64,000 nt of DNA from Desulfovibrio sp. 86 (GCF_902702915.1 NZ_LR738849.1:1674001-1738000); one strand, 5' to 3'; positions 8,019-17,358 are shown, counted from the stretch's first letter. A program made the numbers and translations. The notes: generated by a model from the letters alone, not told the origin.

Positions 8019-10034
8019 CTAGGCCGATTTGTTCCTGCCTGCGGAGCTGGCGCTGGCTGCGCCCCTGGTCTCTCCGCTTTCATCTCCGTCCATGTCCCCA
8101 TCAAGGTCTTCGTCCATGCCCTGGGCCAGTTCTGCGGCCTCGGCGGCGCTGGCCTGCTTGCGGCGGCGCAGGCCCACAAGGGGCACAAGGCTCATGATAG
8201 CGCCGCCAATCCACAGCCAGTTGACCAGGGGTTCCACGCTGAGTTTCACCACAACGTGCGAATCTTCGTCCAGACCCAGCAGCGAAGCGTAAATTTCGTT
8301 GCCCAGGCTGGGGATCACGTCAACCTCGGAAAACTGCATGCTGCCGAACTTTTCGTAAACGCGGCGTTCCGGGGCCACAATGCCGAGATCCTTGCCGTCC
8401 TTGTCCATAACGCGGATGCGGGCGGCGATATAATCGTAGCCGGGGCGCTCGCCTTCATTGAGTTCCAGCAGGGTCGCCGTGTAGCCAGCCAGCGTCTGCG
8501 ACTGCCCCACGGTGAGGTGCAGGTCGCGTTCCTGTTTGTACGGGCCGGAAAAGGCAATGCCCAGAGCCATGAGCGCCATGCCCAGGTGCGCGCCGAGCGC
8601 GCCCAGGGTGTTGGGCTGCCGACGCACGGCCTTGTCGGCCAGTTGAAAGAGCATTCCCGTAACGATGGCGATGGCCGAAGCCGCGCCCAGCAATGCCGTG
8701 GGCTGGCGATAGCCCATAAACCAGATGGCCGCGCCGCTGGCCACAAAAACGCCCAAGATGCTGAAGAAGGCCGTTTTGTTGCGCAGGCCGCCGCCCCAGC
8801 CAAGCCAGGGGCAGGTGGCCATCATGAGCATGAGCACTGCGCCCAGGGGCAGGCAGACGCGGTTGTAGAAGTTGGCGTCCAGCCCGCGCGGGGCCGAGGC
8901 CCAGAGTTTGCTGATCACAGGCCACATGGTGGCCACGAGAATGATGGCCGCCAGGGCCAGCAGCACCCAGGCCACCAGAGTGAGGAAGCCTTCACGGCTG
9001 TCCAGCCCGGACAGGGGGCGGCCCTGCTTGGGGGCCATAAGTGGCACCCAGAGGGAAACCACAAGCCCGGCGAGGACGAACCAGGTGAGGGGCGTGCCCA
9101 CGCCGCCGTCGCCAAAGGCGTGCACAGAGTCAATAATGCCGCTGCGCACAAGGTAGGTGGCAAAAAAAGCCGAAACCGTGGTCAGGGCCATCATGGCCAC
9201 GTTGACGCGGCCGAGCTTGTTGCGGCGGTCTTCGATAATCAGAGTGTGCAGGGCGGCCGAGCCGATGAGCCAGGGAATGAGAGAGGCGTTTTCCACAGGG
9301 TCCCATGCCCAGTAGCCGCCCCAACCGAGTTCCATATAGGCCCACCACGCGCCAAGCACGATGCCGGAGGTCAGGAACAGCCAGGCCAAAATGATGGCCG
9401 GGCGCGAAATGCGGTACCACGCGCCTTCAACGGAGGCCCGGCCCGAAAGCGCCTGGGCCAGGGCAAGGCAGGCCGGGATGGTAAAGCCGCCGTATCCAAG
9501 GAACAGCAGCGGCGGGTGGATGATCATGCCGGGGTTCTGGAGCAGGGGGTTCAGGCCGCTGCCGTCCGCCGGGGCGGGACTTTGCAGCATGAAGGGATTG
9601 CTCCAGCTCGTAAGGATAAGGGCAAAAAAGCCCATGATGGCATAAAAAAACGTCCAGTACCACAGGCGGGTGGAGCCGCTCAGCTTCTTGAACGCGCGCG
9701 TACAGGCGAAAAGGGAGCCGCTGAGGGCGACGGCCAGCGCCCAGAAGAGCATGGAGCCGGGCTGTCCGGCCCAAAAGGCCGTCAGCCGGTAAAAGACCGG
9801 CAGGATGCGGTCGGTATAGCTGGCCACATACTGCACCTGAAAATCAAACCAGAACAGGGCGTGCAGCAGGATGGCGGAGGCGATCAGCAGCGCGCCGCTG
9901 ATCACGACATGGGCTTTTTCAACAATACGCAGGGAGTCTTCGCGTCCTTGCCACAATTGCAGCAGGGCCAGGCCGCCGCCGCCCAGAGAGGCGAGCAGGG
10001 TCAACAGAAGGAGGGCAAAGGCAAAAACGTACAT
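8019..10034 (-). CDS. ccmF: CcmF, haem lyase core protein
   Basis: 671 residues from ATG 10034, chosen for AAGGAGT upstream and because the protein then starts with a membrane helix (MYVFAFALLLLTL). More than a dozen membrane segments. The WWD motif WGGYWAWDPVEN lies at residues 238-249, and HPPLLFLGY is conserved. A periplasmic domain near 520-620 precedes a last helix and an acidic tail (DEDLDGDMDGDESGE). CcmF takes haem from CcmE and attaches it to apocytochrome. No ccmG or ccmH is present nearby, so CcmF probably works with the downstream TPR proteins. The acidic tail is not a usual CcmF feature. Confidence 0.95.
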   Translation of the reverse strand: MYVFAFALLLLTLLASLGGGGLALLQLWQGREDSLRIVEKAHVVISGALLIASAILLHALFWFDFQVQYVASYTDRILPVFYRLTAFWAGQPGSMLFWALAVALSGSLFACTRAFKKLSGSTRLWYWTFFYAIMGFFALILTSWSNPFMLQSPAPADGSGLNPLLQNPGMIIHPPLLFLGYGGFTIPACLALAQALSGRASVEGAWYRISRPAIILAWLFLTSGIVLGAWWAYMELGWGGYWAWDPVENASLIPWLIGSAALHTLIIEDRRNKLGRVNVAMMALTTVSAFFATYLVRSGIIDSVHAFGDGGVGTPLTWFVLAGLVVSLWVPLMAPKQGRPLSGLDSREGFLTLVAWVLLALAAIILVATMWPVISKLWASAPRGLDANFYNRVCLPLGAVLMLMMATCPWLGWGGGLRNKTAFFSILGVFVASGAAIWFMGYRQPTALLGAASAIAIVTGMLFQLADKAVRRQPNTLGALGAHLGMALMALGIAFSGPYKQERDLHLTVGQSQTLAGYTATLLELNEGERPGYDYIAARIRVMDKDGKDLGIVAPERRVYEKFGSMQFSEVDVIPSLGNEIYASLLGLDEDSHVVVKLSVEPLVNWLWIGGAIMSLVPLVGLRRRKQASAAEAAELAQGMDEDLDGDMDGDESGETRGAASASSAGRNKSA

Positions 10035-10156
10035 GGGACTCCTTTTACAAGGCCCTGAGGCCGTAATGCGGGGCCGCGCGCTTCCGTTCACGGAAGGGCT
10101 GGCCCCATGCGCTTACTCTCCGGCACTGCGCCGGGCCTGAAAGCTGCAGCGTTGCG

Positions 10157-10570
10157 TCAGCTTTGGCGGTTTTCTTTCTGGTATTTGGAAGGGCACTTGG
10201 TCATCAGCGTTTTGGCCACGAAGCTGCCCTGGGCGTCCAGGCCGCCCTCAACGATGACTTCCGCGCCCGCCTTGAAGGTGTCGGGCACAGTGCCGCTGTA
10301 CCGGACGGCTATGGTCTGGCTGGCATTGTCCTTGTCTTCAAGCAGAAAATTGACGCCGGAGCCGGACGCGCCTTTTTCAATGCCGTCAGCCGCCACCGTG
10401 CCGAAAAGCCGGGCGGCGGTCAGTTTGTCTGGCGTGGAGGCTCTGGCTTCGGAAACATTAAGAAAATACACGCTGTTTTCCGAAAAGCCCGAATAGGCCA
10501 GATAGCCGACGCCGCCAAGAAAAAGCAGCAGGGCGACTATATAGATGCCGGTGTTTTTTTTGCGGGCCAT
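10157..10570 (-). CDS. ccmE: CcmE, periplasmic haem chaperone, cysteine variant
   Basis: 137 residues from ATG 10570 (GAGG upstream). The N-terminal membrane anchor (about residues 8-26) is followed by an OB-fold periplasmic domain (VNFLLEDKD, VRYSGTVPDTF, GAEVIVEGG). Classical CcmE binds haem covalently through His in HxxxY. Here the site is CPSKY (Cys126, Tyr130). The CxxxY type is known from archaea and Desulfovibrio and goes with loss of CcmG and CcmH, as found here. It is the first gene of the ccm operon, with ccmF 122 bases downstream. Confidence 0.93.
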   Translation of the reverse strand: MARKKNTGIYIVALLLFLGGVGYLAYSGFSENSVYFLNVSEARASTPDKLTAARLFGTVAADGIEKGASGSGVNFLLEDKDNASQTIAVRYSGTVPDTFKAGAEVIVEGGLDAQGSFVAKTLMTKCPSKYQKENRQS

Positions 10571-11049
10571 GATTACCTCATTCCTGCGGTATACGCGCTT
10601 GAACACAGGGCGGAACGCGCCGTGGACGGCGTGTCGCGCGCGTGAAAGTGTGACCCGTGGTTTTGGGTCGTCATACGCGTCTGTACGGGAAACAACCTAG
10701 ACCATTTCCGCGCGCCTGACAAGATGAGAATAATTATTGTTAGAGGGGCGAAGCAGGGTGCGGCGCGGATTTTGTGATCGTGGCACAGCGGGGGACTACC
10801 CTTTATTCCCCATCATGTGACTAGGTAAGTGGCTAATTACTTGAGACAAAAGCCGTGGCTGACGGCCCGGCGGGTCACAAGGGAATGCGCCGCAGCGGCC
10901 CGAAGGGCAGCCTGTGCGACAGTTTGGGCGAATGTTGACTGAAAGAAACTTTTTTTACGGGGGGGCTTGGGCGCGCCGGTTTTGCTGTGCGGTGGATTGC
11001 TGTGGCTGCTACTGTAGCGGTCGCGTGAAGCAATATTAATGAACAAAGG

Positions 11050-11109
11050 TTTTAGGGGGTGGGGGTGTGGGGGAGGAGACCCTTTTGCAAAAGGGTCCCT
11101 CCCCCACAA
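11050..11109. repeat. GC-rich hairpin cassette, family C
   Basis: The core is GGGGGAGGAGACCC facing GGGTCCCTCCCCC around a TTTTGCAAAA loop, followed on the minus strand by a CCCCCACCCCC run and CTAAAAC. It lies directly 3' of ppx and could act as its terminator. Five more copies occur in the window. Confidence 0.8.
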
Positions 11110-11116
11110 AAAGTCT

Positions 11117-12052
11117 TCAGGGGATATCCCTAAATGAGGGTGCAGGGGGCTGGCGGGCCTGCTCGGCTCCGCCGTAGAAGCACATGTGTCTGACCATGCC
11201 GTCCACGAGGCCCACCTTGGGGATGATGAACCTGCCCGCGCCTGACCTGGCCGCCACTGTGAGAAATATCTCCAGCGCGGGCACGATGACGTCCGCCCTG
11301 TACTGGTTGAGGCGGTAGCGCGCCATGCGGTCGGCATAGGGCAGGTTGCGCAGGTCTTCGTACAGGGCTTGCAGTTCTGCGCGGCTGGCGGGTTTGCCCT
11401 CTTTTTTGTCCAGCAGCTTGGCGGCCTTGTTGATGTTGCCGCCAGAGGCGATGATCTGGCGCGGCTTGTAGGTTTCGGCCATGCGCGCCAGGTGGGCGTC
11501 AAGGCGCAGCCATTCCTCCGGCGCAACAACCTGGGCCAGCATGCGCAGCGTGCCCACCTGAAAGGACTGGGCCTCCAACAGGGTGTTGTTTTTCACGGCG
11601 ATGATTTCGGTGCTGCCGCCGCCCACGTCCACATAGAGCGCGGTTTCGTCCGGTTCTGTCCAGGCGGAGAAGGTATTGGCCTCAAAGAGGATTTCTGCCT
11701 CCTCCACACCGGAGATGATGGAAATCTCAAGCCCTGTGGCGCGGCTCACGCTGCTGATGAGGGCCGGGCCGTTGGCGGCGTCGCGCATGGCGCTGGTGGC
11801 GCAGATGCGGTAGTGATCCACGCCGTAGGCCCGCATGAGGTGCACAAAGGCCGTCATGGCTTCGAGAAACATGTGCTGTCTGGCGTCGGAGATGCGGCCG
11901 CTGGTGAAAACGTCGGCTCCAAGGCGTACGGGGATGCGCAGGTAGGCGCTTTTTTTGACGGGCTTGTCCGGCCCCAGCTCAGAAACGTCGCTGATAAGGC
12001 AGCGGATGGCATTGGATCCCACGTCCATGGCGGCAACGGTGTGCAGTTTCAT
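11117..12052 (-). CDS. Ppx/GppA-family phosphatase
   Basis: 311 residues. The actin-like ATPase fold motifs are visible: MDVGSNAIRCLISDV at the N-terminus, CATSAMRDAAN near residue 85, and the phosphate-binding loop VDVGGGSTEI near 142. It lacks the C-terminal HD-like domain of long E. coli Ppx, so it is the short form. Such enzymes hydrolyse polyphosphate or pppGpp; which one cannot be read from sequence. The start codon lies one base after the ppk stop (TAAGATG), so the polyphosphate kinase and this phosphatase are co-transcribed and probably coupled. That context favours exopolyphosphatase. Confidence 0.88.
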   Translation of the reverse strand: MKLHTVAAMDVGSNAIRCLISDVSELGPDKPVKKSAYLRIPVRLGADVFTSGRISDARQHMFLEAMTAFVHLMRAYGVDHYRICATSAMRDAANGPALISSVSRATGLEISIISGVEEAEILFEANTFSAWTEPDETALYVDVGGGSTEIIAVKNNTLLEAQSFQVGTLRMLAQVVAPEEWLRLDAHLARMAETYKPRQIIASGGNINKAAKLLDKKEGKPASRAELQALYEDLRNLPYADRMARYRLNQYRADVIVPALEIFLTVAARSGAGRFIIPKVGLVDGMVRHMCFYGGAEQARQPPAPSFRDIP

Positions 12053-12053
12053 C

Positions 12054-14222
12054 TTACTCTCCGCAGGCGGCTGGAGTGCCCGTAGCGGCAGGCGCTGCAG
12101 CGGGGACGGAGTATGGCGCCATGGAGGCGGGCGCTGTCTGGTGCACCGGTTTTACGCCGCCATGCAGGTGGGCCTTGTGGCGGTAATAGTCGTGCAGCAT
12201 GGTCTGCGACCGGCAGGGAATGGAGGCAAGCCCCGAATGATAGCTGTTGGCGCAGGTGTCGGCAAGCACGCGGGCCTTGATGTTGTCCGACCACTGGATG
12301 GCAAAGATGTCCCTGAGGGTCTGGGCCAGTTGCGGGCAGTATATGGGGGCGGCCACCTCAAGCCTTCTGTCGAGGTTTCTGGGCATCCAGTCCGCGCTGG
12401 AAATAAAGACCTTTTCCGCGTCATTGTTGCAGAAGATGATGATTCTGGCGTGTTCCAAAAATTTGTCCACGATGCTGATGGCCCAGATGTTCTCGCTGAG
12501 GCCGGGCTGCTGGGGTTTTAAGCAGCACGCGCCGCGCACGATAAGGCGCACCTCCACCCCGGCCTTGCCCGCCCTGTAGAGCAGGTTGATCATGCTCTCG
12601 TCGGTCAGGCTGTTGAGTTTGGCGTAGATGTAGGCCGGTTTGCCCGCGCGGGCATTGCGTATTTCCGCCTCGATATGCCGCGAAAAAACGCTGCGCATGT
12701 TGTGCGGGGCCACCACCAGATCCTTGCTGACCATGGGCTTGTGCGAGGCCCCAAGAAAATTGAAAATGCTGCGCGCGTCCTCGGCAAGGCGCTGGTTGGC
12801 GCTCAGCAGGCCCACGTCGCTGTAGAGCCGGGCCGTGTCCTCATTGAAATTGCCTGTGCCTATGTAGACATAGCCCGTTTTTTTACGGCCCTCGGTACGT
12901 TCAACCAGCAGGAGCTTGCTGTGTACCTTGAGGTCCCGCAGCCCGTGAATGATACATACGCCCGCCTGGTGCAGGATGTCGATGGTCCTGACGTTGCGCT
13001 CCTCGTCAAAGCGGGCCATGAGCTCCACGAATACCGTGACCTTCTTGCCGTTCTGGGCAGCGTTGACCAGGGCGTTGATGACGCGCGAATGGTCGGCCGT
13101 GCGGTACAGGCTTATGGAAATATCCGTGACCTTGGGGTCAATGGCGGCCTCGCAGAGAAAATCCACCACATGATTGAAGGTGTGGTAGGGAAAGTGCAGC
13201 AGGATGTCCTTTTTCTTCACTACCTTGAGAATGCTGGAAAAGGGTTTGATGTCCGGGTGTTCCAGCGGCGGCATGACGCGGTTTTCAAGGTCGGGGCGCA
13301 CGCGGGGAAAGTTCATGAGGCTGCGCATCATGTGGTAGCGCGCGCCGGGGTCAAGCTCGCCGCTCTTGAGGTGGAGCTTTGACGCCAGCAGGTTCAGCAG
13401 GTCCTGGGGCATGGCCTGGTCATAGATGAGCCGCACAGGACGGCCGCGCAGCCTGTGTTCCAGCCCTTCTTCCATTTTTTCAATGAGGCTTTTGGACACG
13501 TCGTCGTCAAGGGTCAGCTCCGCGTCGCGCATGACCTTGAAGGTATAGGCCGAAATGGCGTCGTAGTTGAACATGAAAAAGATGTCGTTGAGGCAAAGGC
13601 GGATGATGTCGTCCACAAAGATGATGTCGCTGCACCCGGCTGGCGAGGGCATTTCAACAAAGCGCGGGCACTCGGCGTTGACCGGAATGCGCAGTATGGC
13701 ATAGCGGTTCTTGTTGCCGCTGGCGGGCTGCATTTTGACGGCGTGGTATATGTGACTGTCCTGAAGAAAGGGCAGGTTGGCGCTCTTGGTCAGCATGAGG
13801 GGAACCAGCTGCGGATTGATGACCTGGGCGAAATAGTCGCGGCAAAATTTTTCCTGCCCAGGGGTGAGCTGAGTTTCGTTGCGCACCCGTATGCCCTGCT
13901 CCTGCATGGCGGCAACGATGCTTTTATACGTTTCGCGGAAGGCGGCCTGCCCTTTGGCCACGCTGCTGTTGACGCGTTGCAGGGCCTCCTGCGGGCTGAG
14001 GCCGCCCATGAGCAGTATTTTTCCGGGTTCGCGGCTGCGTGAAAGACGCGCCAGCGAGGCCACGCGCACCTTGATAAATTCGTCCTGATTGCTGGAGAAA
14101 ATACCCAGAAAGCGCAGCCGCTGCACGAGAGGATTGGACGGGTCGCGGGCTTCCTGCAGTATGCGCTCGTTAAAGCACAACCAGCTCAACTCCCTGTTGT
14201 TCATCTTGCCACTGTCTTTCAT
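12054..14222 (-). CDS. ppk: Polyphosphate kinase 1
   Basis: 722 residues. ATG 14222 is chosen because GGAGC lies upstream; an in-frame GTG seven codons earlier is possible. The N-terminal helical domain starts NRELSWLCFNERILQEA with SSNQDEFIKVRV. The two phospholipase D-like halves carry DISISLYRTADHS, the phospho-His region VHSKLLLVER, and YIGTGNFNEDTARLYSD. All are standard for PPK1, which polymerises the gamma-phosphate of ATP into polyphosphate. It is the first gene of the ppk-ppx pair. The C-terminus has about 30 extra Pro/Ala-rich residues. Confidence 0.95.
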   Translation of the reverse strand: MKDSGKMNNRELSWLCFNERILQEARDPSNPLVQRLRFLGIFSSNQDEFIKVRVASLARLSRSREPGKILLMGGLSPQEALQRVNSSVAKGQAAFRETYKSIVAAMQEQGIRVRNETQLTPGQEKFCRDYFAQVINPQLVPLMLTKSANLPFLQDSHIYHAVKMQPASGNKNRYAILRIPVNAECPRFVEMPSPAGCSDIIFVDDIIRLCLNDIFFMFNYDAISAYTFKVMRDAELTLDDDVSKSLIEKMEEGLEHRLRGRPVRLIYDQAMPQDLLNLLASKLHLKSGELDPGARYHMMRSLMNFPRVRPDLENRVMPPLEHPDIKPFSSILKVVKKKDILLHFPYHTFNHVVDFLCEAAIDPKVTDISISLYRTADHSRVINALVNAAQNGKKVTVFVELMARFDEERNVRTIDILHQAGVCIIHGLRDLKVHSKLLLVERTEGRKKTGYVYIGTGNFNEDTARLYSDVGLLSANQRLAEDARSIFNFLGASHKPMVSKDLVVAPHNMRSVFSRHIEAEIRNARAGKPAYIYAKLNSLTDESMINLLYRAGKAGVEVRLIVRGACCLKPQQPGLSENIWAISIVDKFLEHARIIIFCNNDAEKVFISSADWMPRNLDRRLEVAAPIYCPQLAQTLRDIFAIQWSDNIKARVLADTCANSYHSGLASIPCRSQTMLHDYYRHKAHLHGGVKPVHQTAPASMAPYSVPAAAPAATGTPAACGE

Positions 14223-14371
14223 GATCAAAGCTCCAGGCTCCACAATATGTTATGGTATGCCTGTGCATGTAGCACCCCTGTGTGAAGAACATGTGACAAA
14301 AGGAACGCAAGTTTATTTTTGCGCCTTTGCGAGGGCGGTTTCGCAGCGATCTTGCCTGATCGTCTGAGGGC

Positions 14372-14518
14372 ATGAGTAAAAAAAGAGCAGATGCCTTCGG
14401 CCCCGTCCTTCGGAAGCTCAGACCTGAAAGAAAGCTCACTCAAGGCCAGCTCAACGAGATGGTTGTGGGCCTTATCCAAGGATTCAAGCGGAGCACTCTG
14501 ATTTATTCAGCGGGATAA
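14372..14518 (+). pseudogene. 48-codon remnant of an XRE-type regulator
   Basis: ATG 14372, preceded by GAGGG, opens a 48-residue frame. Its first 30 residues (ending KLTQGQLNE) match the first helices of XRE/Cro-type HTH domains (F-G-x-x-L-R-x-L-R-x-x-R-x-L-T-Q-x-x-L). The similarity then stops, and the frame ends after SAG with no second half of the HTH. I read it as a truncated regulator gene in the gap between ppk and the tRNA. A functional micropeptide is possible but less likely. Confidence 0.5.
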
Positions 14519-14554
14519 TAGCGGAATAAGAGCGGGATAAAACGGCTATGGAAC

Positions 14555-14589
14555 GAAAAAAGCCCTTACGGCTCGTCTCCGTAAGGGCT
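14555..14589 (-). terminator. Rho-independent terminator of the initiator tRNA
   Basis: On the minus strand a 10-bp stem (AGCCCTTACG pairing with CGTAAGGGCT) is followed by a run of T. It begins 10 bases after the tRNA CCA end. Confidence 0.9.
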
Positions 14590-14598
14590 AAAAAAATC

Positions 14599-14675
<77 letters not shown>

Positions 14676-14706
14676 ACACGGCAACAGTGTGTTGTTGCGA
14701 AACAGA

Positions 14707-14735
14707 TAAGTAGTCCTTTGGTAGCAAAGTGTCAA
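14707..14735 (-). promoter_or_regulatory. Sigma-70 type promoter of the initiator tRNA
   Basis: On the minus strand TTGACA (14735-14730), a 17-base spacer, and TACTTA (14712-14707). Transcription would start about 25 bases before the mature tRNA 5' end. Confidence 0.75.
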
Positions 14736-14759
14736 GCACAATCGCAAAATAATTTTTGT

Positions 14760-15590
14760 GCGTTATAAATATCAGGCAGATAGGCGGGCAGTTTGGCGCG
14801 CGCCGGGCAGGCCCGCGCAGGACGCAAACGCTCCTACCGACACGGTGCCCCCCCCACACAGCGCACCCTGCCCGCATGGCGCACTCCGTCCCATTCATCG
14901 CGCCCCGTGTATCGCGCCCTGTTCATCGAGTTTGGCGCACCCCGTTTGTCATTCCCCGCCCGGGCACCCCCTATCTGCGCACAGTGTATTGGGCGCGCAT
15001 CCTGCCGGGAGCAGTCTATCCCCCAACACGTCAGCACAGGCATGACCCCCAAGCAAGGCTCCTGAATAATTATCCCCAATGCTTGCAGGCGTTCGCTTCA
15101 ATCACATGGCAGCACTGGAAGCCTGAGGGCACGCATTCGCTTCGTGCGTCCGCCACGCTGCCGCCAGGGCCATGTTAAAGCGGGCTTGCTCCAGGGCAAA
15201 GGCCGTGCCGCTTTTTACGAACAACAGCTTTCATAATTTTTATTCGTAATATTAGTATATTAGACATGATAGGAACAGTGTTTACGGGGCGTTCCGACCA
15301 TCAACGACAATGGGTATGAAATATCTCCGGCTTCGAGGCGTGGACGGGGTGGGCGTGAATTACCGTTTCAGCGTGGCTATAAGGAACATTGAATATCGTA
15401 TAAATATTAAATGAAATTATTATGTTAATCAGTTTACGCACAAAGGGGACGAGCAGTTGCCTGCATCCGCGCACATGGGTGACACGCTGGCAAGACGCGC
15501 AAGCAACACACGCTGGCAAGGCACACCCCAAGGCACGCTGACAACAGGGCGGTGGCTTTTGGTTTGCCAGACAACGTTGCGCATCACGCA
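14760..15590. other. Gene-poor stretch, no convincing gene
   Basis: Open frames here are short, overlap each other and show no family resemblance. Composition shifts within the stretch. It is GC-rich with many CGC/CCCGCC runs to about 15180, then clearly A/T-rich from about 15230 to 15440, with runs such as ATAATTTTTATTCG. Direct repeats of GCACACGCTGGCAAG type occur near 15485-15540 (CGCTGGCAAGACGC and CGCTGGCAAGGCAC). It may hold decayed or transferred DNA. Confidence 0.5.
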
Positions 15591-15591
15591 G

Positions 15592-15629
15592 AAAAAAGCG
15601 CGCCCGCCTGAATGTTCAGGCGGGCGCGC
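15592..15629 (-). terminator. Strong terminator downstream of the MFS gene
   Basis: A perfect 15-bp stem (GCGCGCCCGCCTGAA with its complement) with a two-base loop, followed on the minus strand by six T. It lies 220 bases 3' of the MFS stop codon. Confidence 0.85.
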
Positions 15630-15849
15630 TGTGCGTCAGTGCAAAAATCACTGCTTGTGGAGGGGATGTTCAGCCAGATGCGCTATGCATCGCACTCTGG
15701 CCGTTTCTGGCTGCCAGAGCGGGGGGCTGGTCAGGCCGTTTTCATGCCGTCAGTGGTGACAGCCAAGGCGGCCAACTCAGGCGACAACCGAGCGGCCAAT
15801 CCCGGCAGTCAGTCCCGGCAGTCAGTCCGCTCCATTGCAGGCTGTGACA

Positions 15850-17100
15850 TTATGCCGCCGTGCGAGCTTTTTTCTTTTCTTCAGTCTTTCGCAGGGTAAA
15901 GGCAAATATGGCGCCCACCAAGGCCACCACAGCCAGGCACTGGAAGGTGCGCGGCAGGCCGTAATTGTCGGCCACCCAGCCGAGCACAGGCGCGAACACG
16001 CCGCCCAGGCTCGTGGCCAGGCCCAGCGTCACGCCAGAGGCAAAGCCGATATTTCGGGCAAGGTACGTCTGCCCAAGCACGACCAGCGAACTGAAGGGCA
16101 CGTAGAGAACAAAGCCCAGCAGCGGCAGCATGGCATAGGCGGCGTAAAGATTGGGCATCAGGCTGAAAGCCAGCACAACGGGCGTGACCAGGGCGAATGC
16201 CAGGCGCACGATGGCCCGGAAGCCATATTTGTCGGCCAGAACGCCGCCAAGTATGTTGCTCATGACGCCGAACGTGCAGAAGACGGTCAGGGCCACGGCT
16301 CCGGCGGCCTTGCTCTGGCCAAAACCGCTCACCCAGTACAGGGGAATAAAGGTGTTAAAACCGATAAAAAGGATGGAGCGGGTAATGATGGCTCCGGTGA
16401 GCTTTGAAAATTCGCGCCAGTTATTTGGCAGCGCGGCATCTTCGCCGGGTTTTGCCTTGCCGTCTGTGGTCTGGGCGGGCTGCGCATCTTTAGCGCCCTT
16501 GGGTTGCCCGTAGGCCGCCTCAGCGGTTCGTTGCGCCGCCGCCGCCGCTTCGGGCGCGACCATGCGCATGATGAGCAGCAGAAGAATAGAGGCCATGACC
16601 GTAGCCAGCAGGCCGAAGATGGCCATGCCCGGCATGCCGAACATGCTCAGAAAAAATGTGGCCAGCAGGGGGCCTACCACAAAGCCCGCGTTGCCGCCGA
16701 TGGAAAAAATGCTCATGCCCGTGCCCTTGCTTTCGCCGGACACCTTGTTGGCAAAACGCGCGCCTTCGGGATGAAAGAGCGCCGCGCCCACGCCGCTGAC
16801 GCCAATGGCCGCGAAAATGGCCCAGTAGCTGGACATGAAGCCAACGGCAGTCAGGCCGACGCCCGCCAGAAGCACGCCCAGCGGAATAAGCCAGGGCTTG
16901 GAGAGCTTGTCCGCCATGAGGCCGAAGAGCGGCTGAATGATGGACGAAAGGCAGGAGTATGCGAACATCAGCCCGCCCGTGGCCTGATACGACAGTCCGT
17001 AATGTGTGCGCAAAAAGGGCAGAACAGCGGGGAGAGCCCCGCCGTTTACGTCGCAGGACAGATGCCCCAGTGACACAAGTGATATCTTTTTTTTGTCCAT
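15850..17100 (-). CDS. MFS exporter of the fosmidomycin-resistance (Fsr) type
   Basis: 416 residues with 12 predicted membrane segments and a central hydrophilic loop (about 205-245, Ala/Gln/Lys-rich). The N-terminal block GHLSCDVNGGALPAVLPFL matches the start of Fsr-like major facilitator proteins, and FHPEGARFANKVSGESKGTG in loop 4-5 is typical of the same subfamily. It probably exports a small compound by proton exchange; the substrate cannot be read. It stands alone, with a terminator downstream and a repeat upstream of its promoter region. Confidence 0.82.
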   Translation of the reverse strand: MDKKKISLVSLGHLSCDVNGGALPAVLPFLRTHYGLSYQATGGLMFAYSCLSSIIQPLFGLMADKLSKPWLIPLGVLLAGVGLTAVGFMSSYWAIFAAIGVSGVGAALFHPEGARFANKVSGESKGTGMSIFSIGGNAGFVVGPLLATFFLSMFGMPGMAIFGLLATVMASILLLLIMRMVAPEAAAAAQRTAEAAYGQPKGAKDAQPAQTTDGKAKPGEDAALPNNWREFSKLTGAIITRSILFIGFNTFIPLYWVSGFGQSKAAGAVALTVFCTFGVMSNILGGVLADKYGFRAIVRLAFALVTPVVLAFSLMPNLYAAYAMLPLLGFVLYVPFSSLVVLGQTYLARNIGFASGVTLGLATSLGGVFAPVLGWVADNYGLPRTFQCLAVVALVGAIFAFTLRKTEEKKKARTAA

Positions 17101-17201
17101 CGGCGCAACCTACACTAATATCACAGTAAAACCAAGGAGGGGCCCGCGTAAAATTTTATACAATCATGCATATTGGTTGAAATAAATGGGCTGCATTTTT
17201 T

Positions 17202-17358
17202 AAGGAAACGCAGATGTATTCCGCTTGGCGGACGTGCTTCACTTTTTTTGAAACAGTCGAGGTCGGAAGAGTCCACTCCTGCTTCAAAAAAAGAGCGCGC
17301 CTTGCCAAACGAAACAACTGCGCGTTTCCGGGAGCCTCTTTAACCAGTGCTTCCTTAA
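17202..17358. repeat. Repeat family A, full copy
   Basis: About 157 bp, in the orientation opposite to the copies at 32853, 36660, 45055 and 55894. It has inverted ends (AGGAAACGCAGAT and its near-complement at AACCAGTGCTTCCTT), inner arms GCTTGGCGGA and CCTTGCCAAACGAA, and a central long stem built from CTTTTTTTGAAACAG and TGCTTCAAAAAAAG. Confidence 0.85.

Noticed and set aside
7185-10058. 957-codon plus-strand frame
   Set aside because: It runs antisense across ccmA and ccmF, whose motifs are unmistakable on the minus strand. His/Gly/Gln-rich shadow protein.
15480-15545. Possible short direct repeats near CGCTGGCAAG, considered as a CRISPR trace
   Set aside because: Only two or three imperfect copies with uneven spacing; no array, no cas genes.
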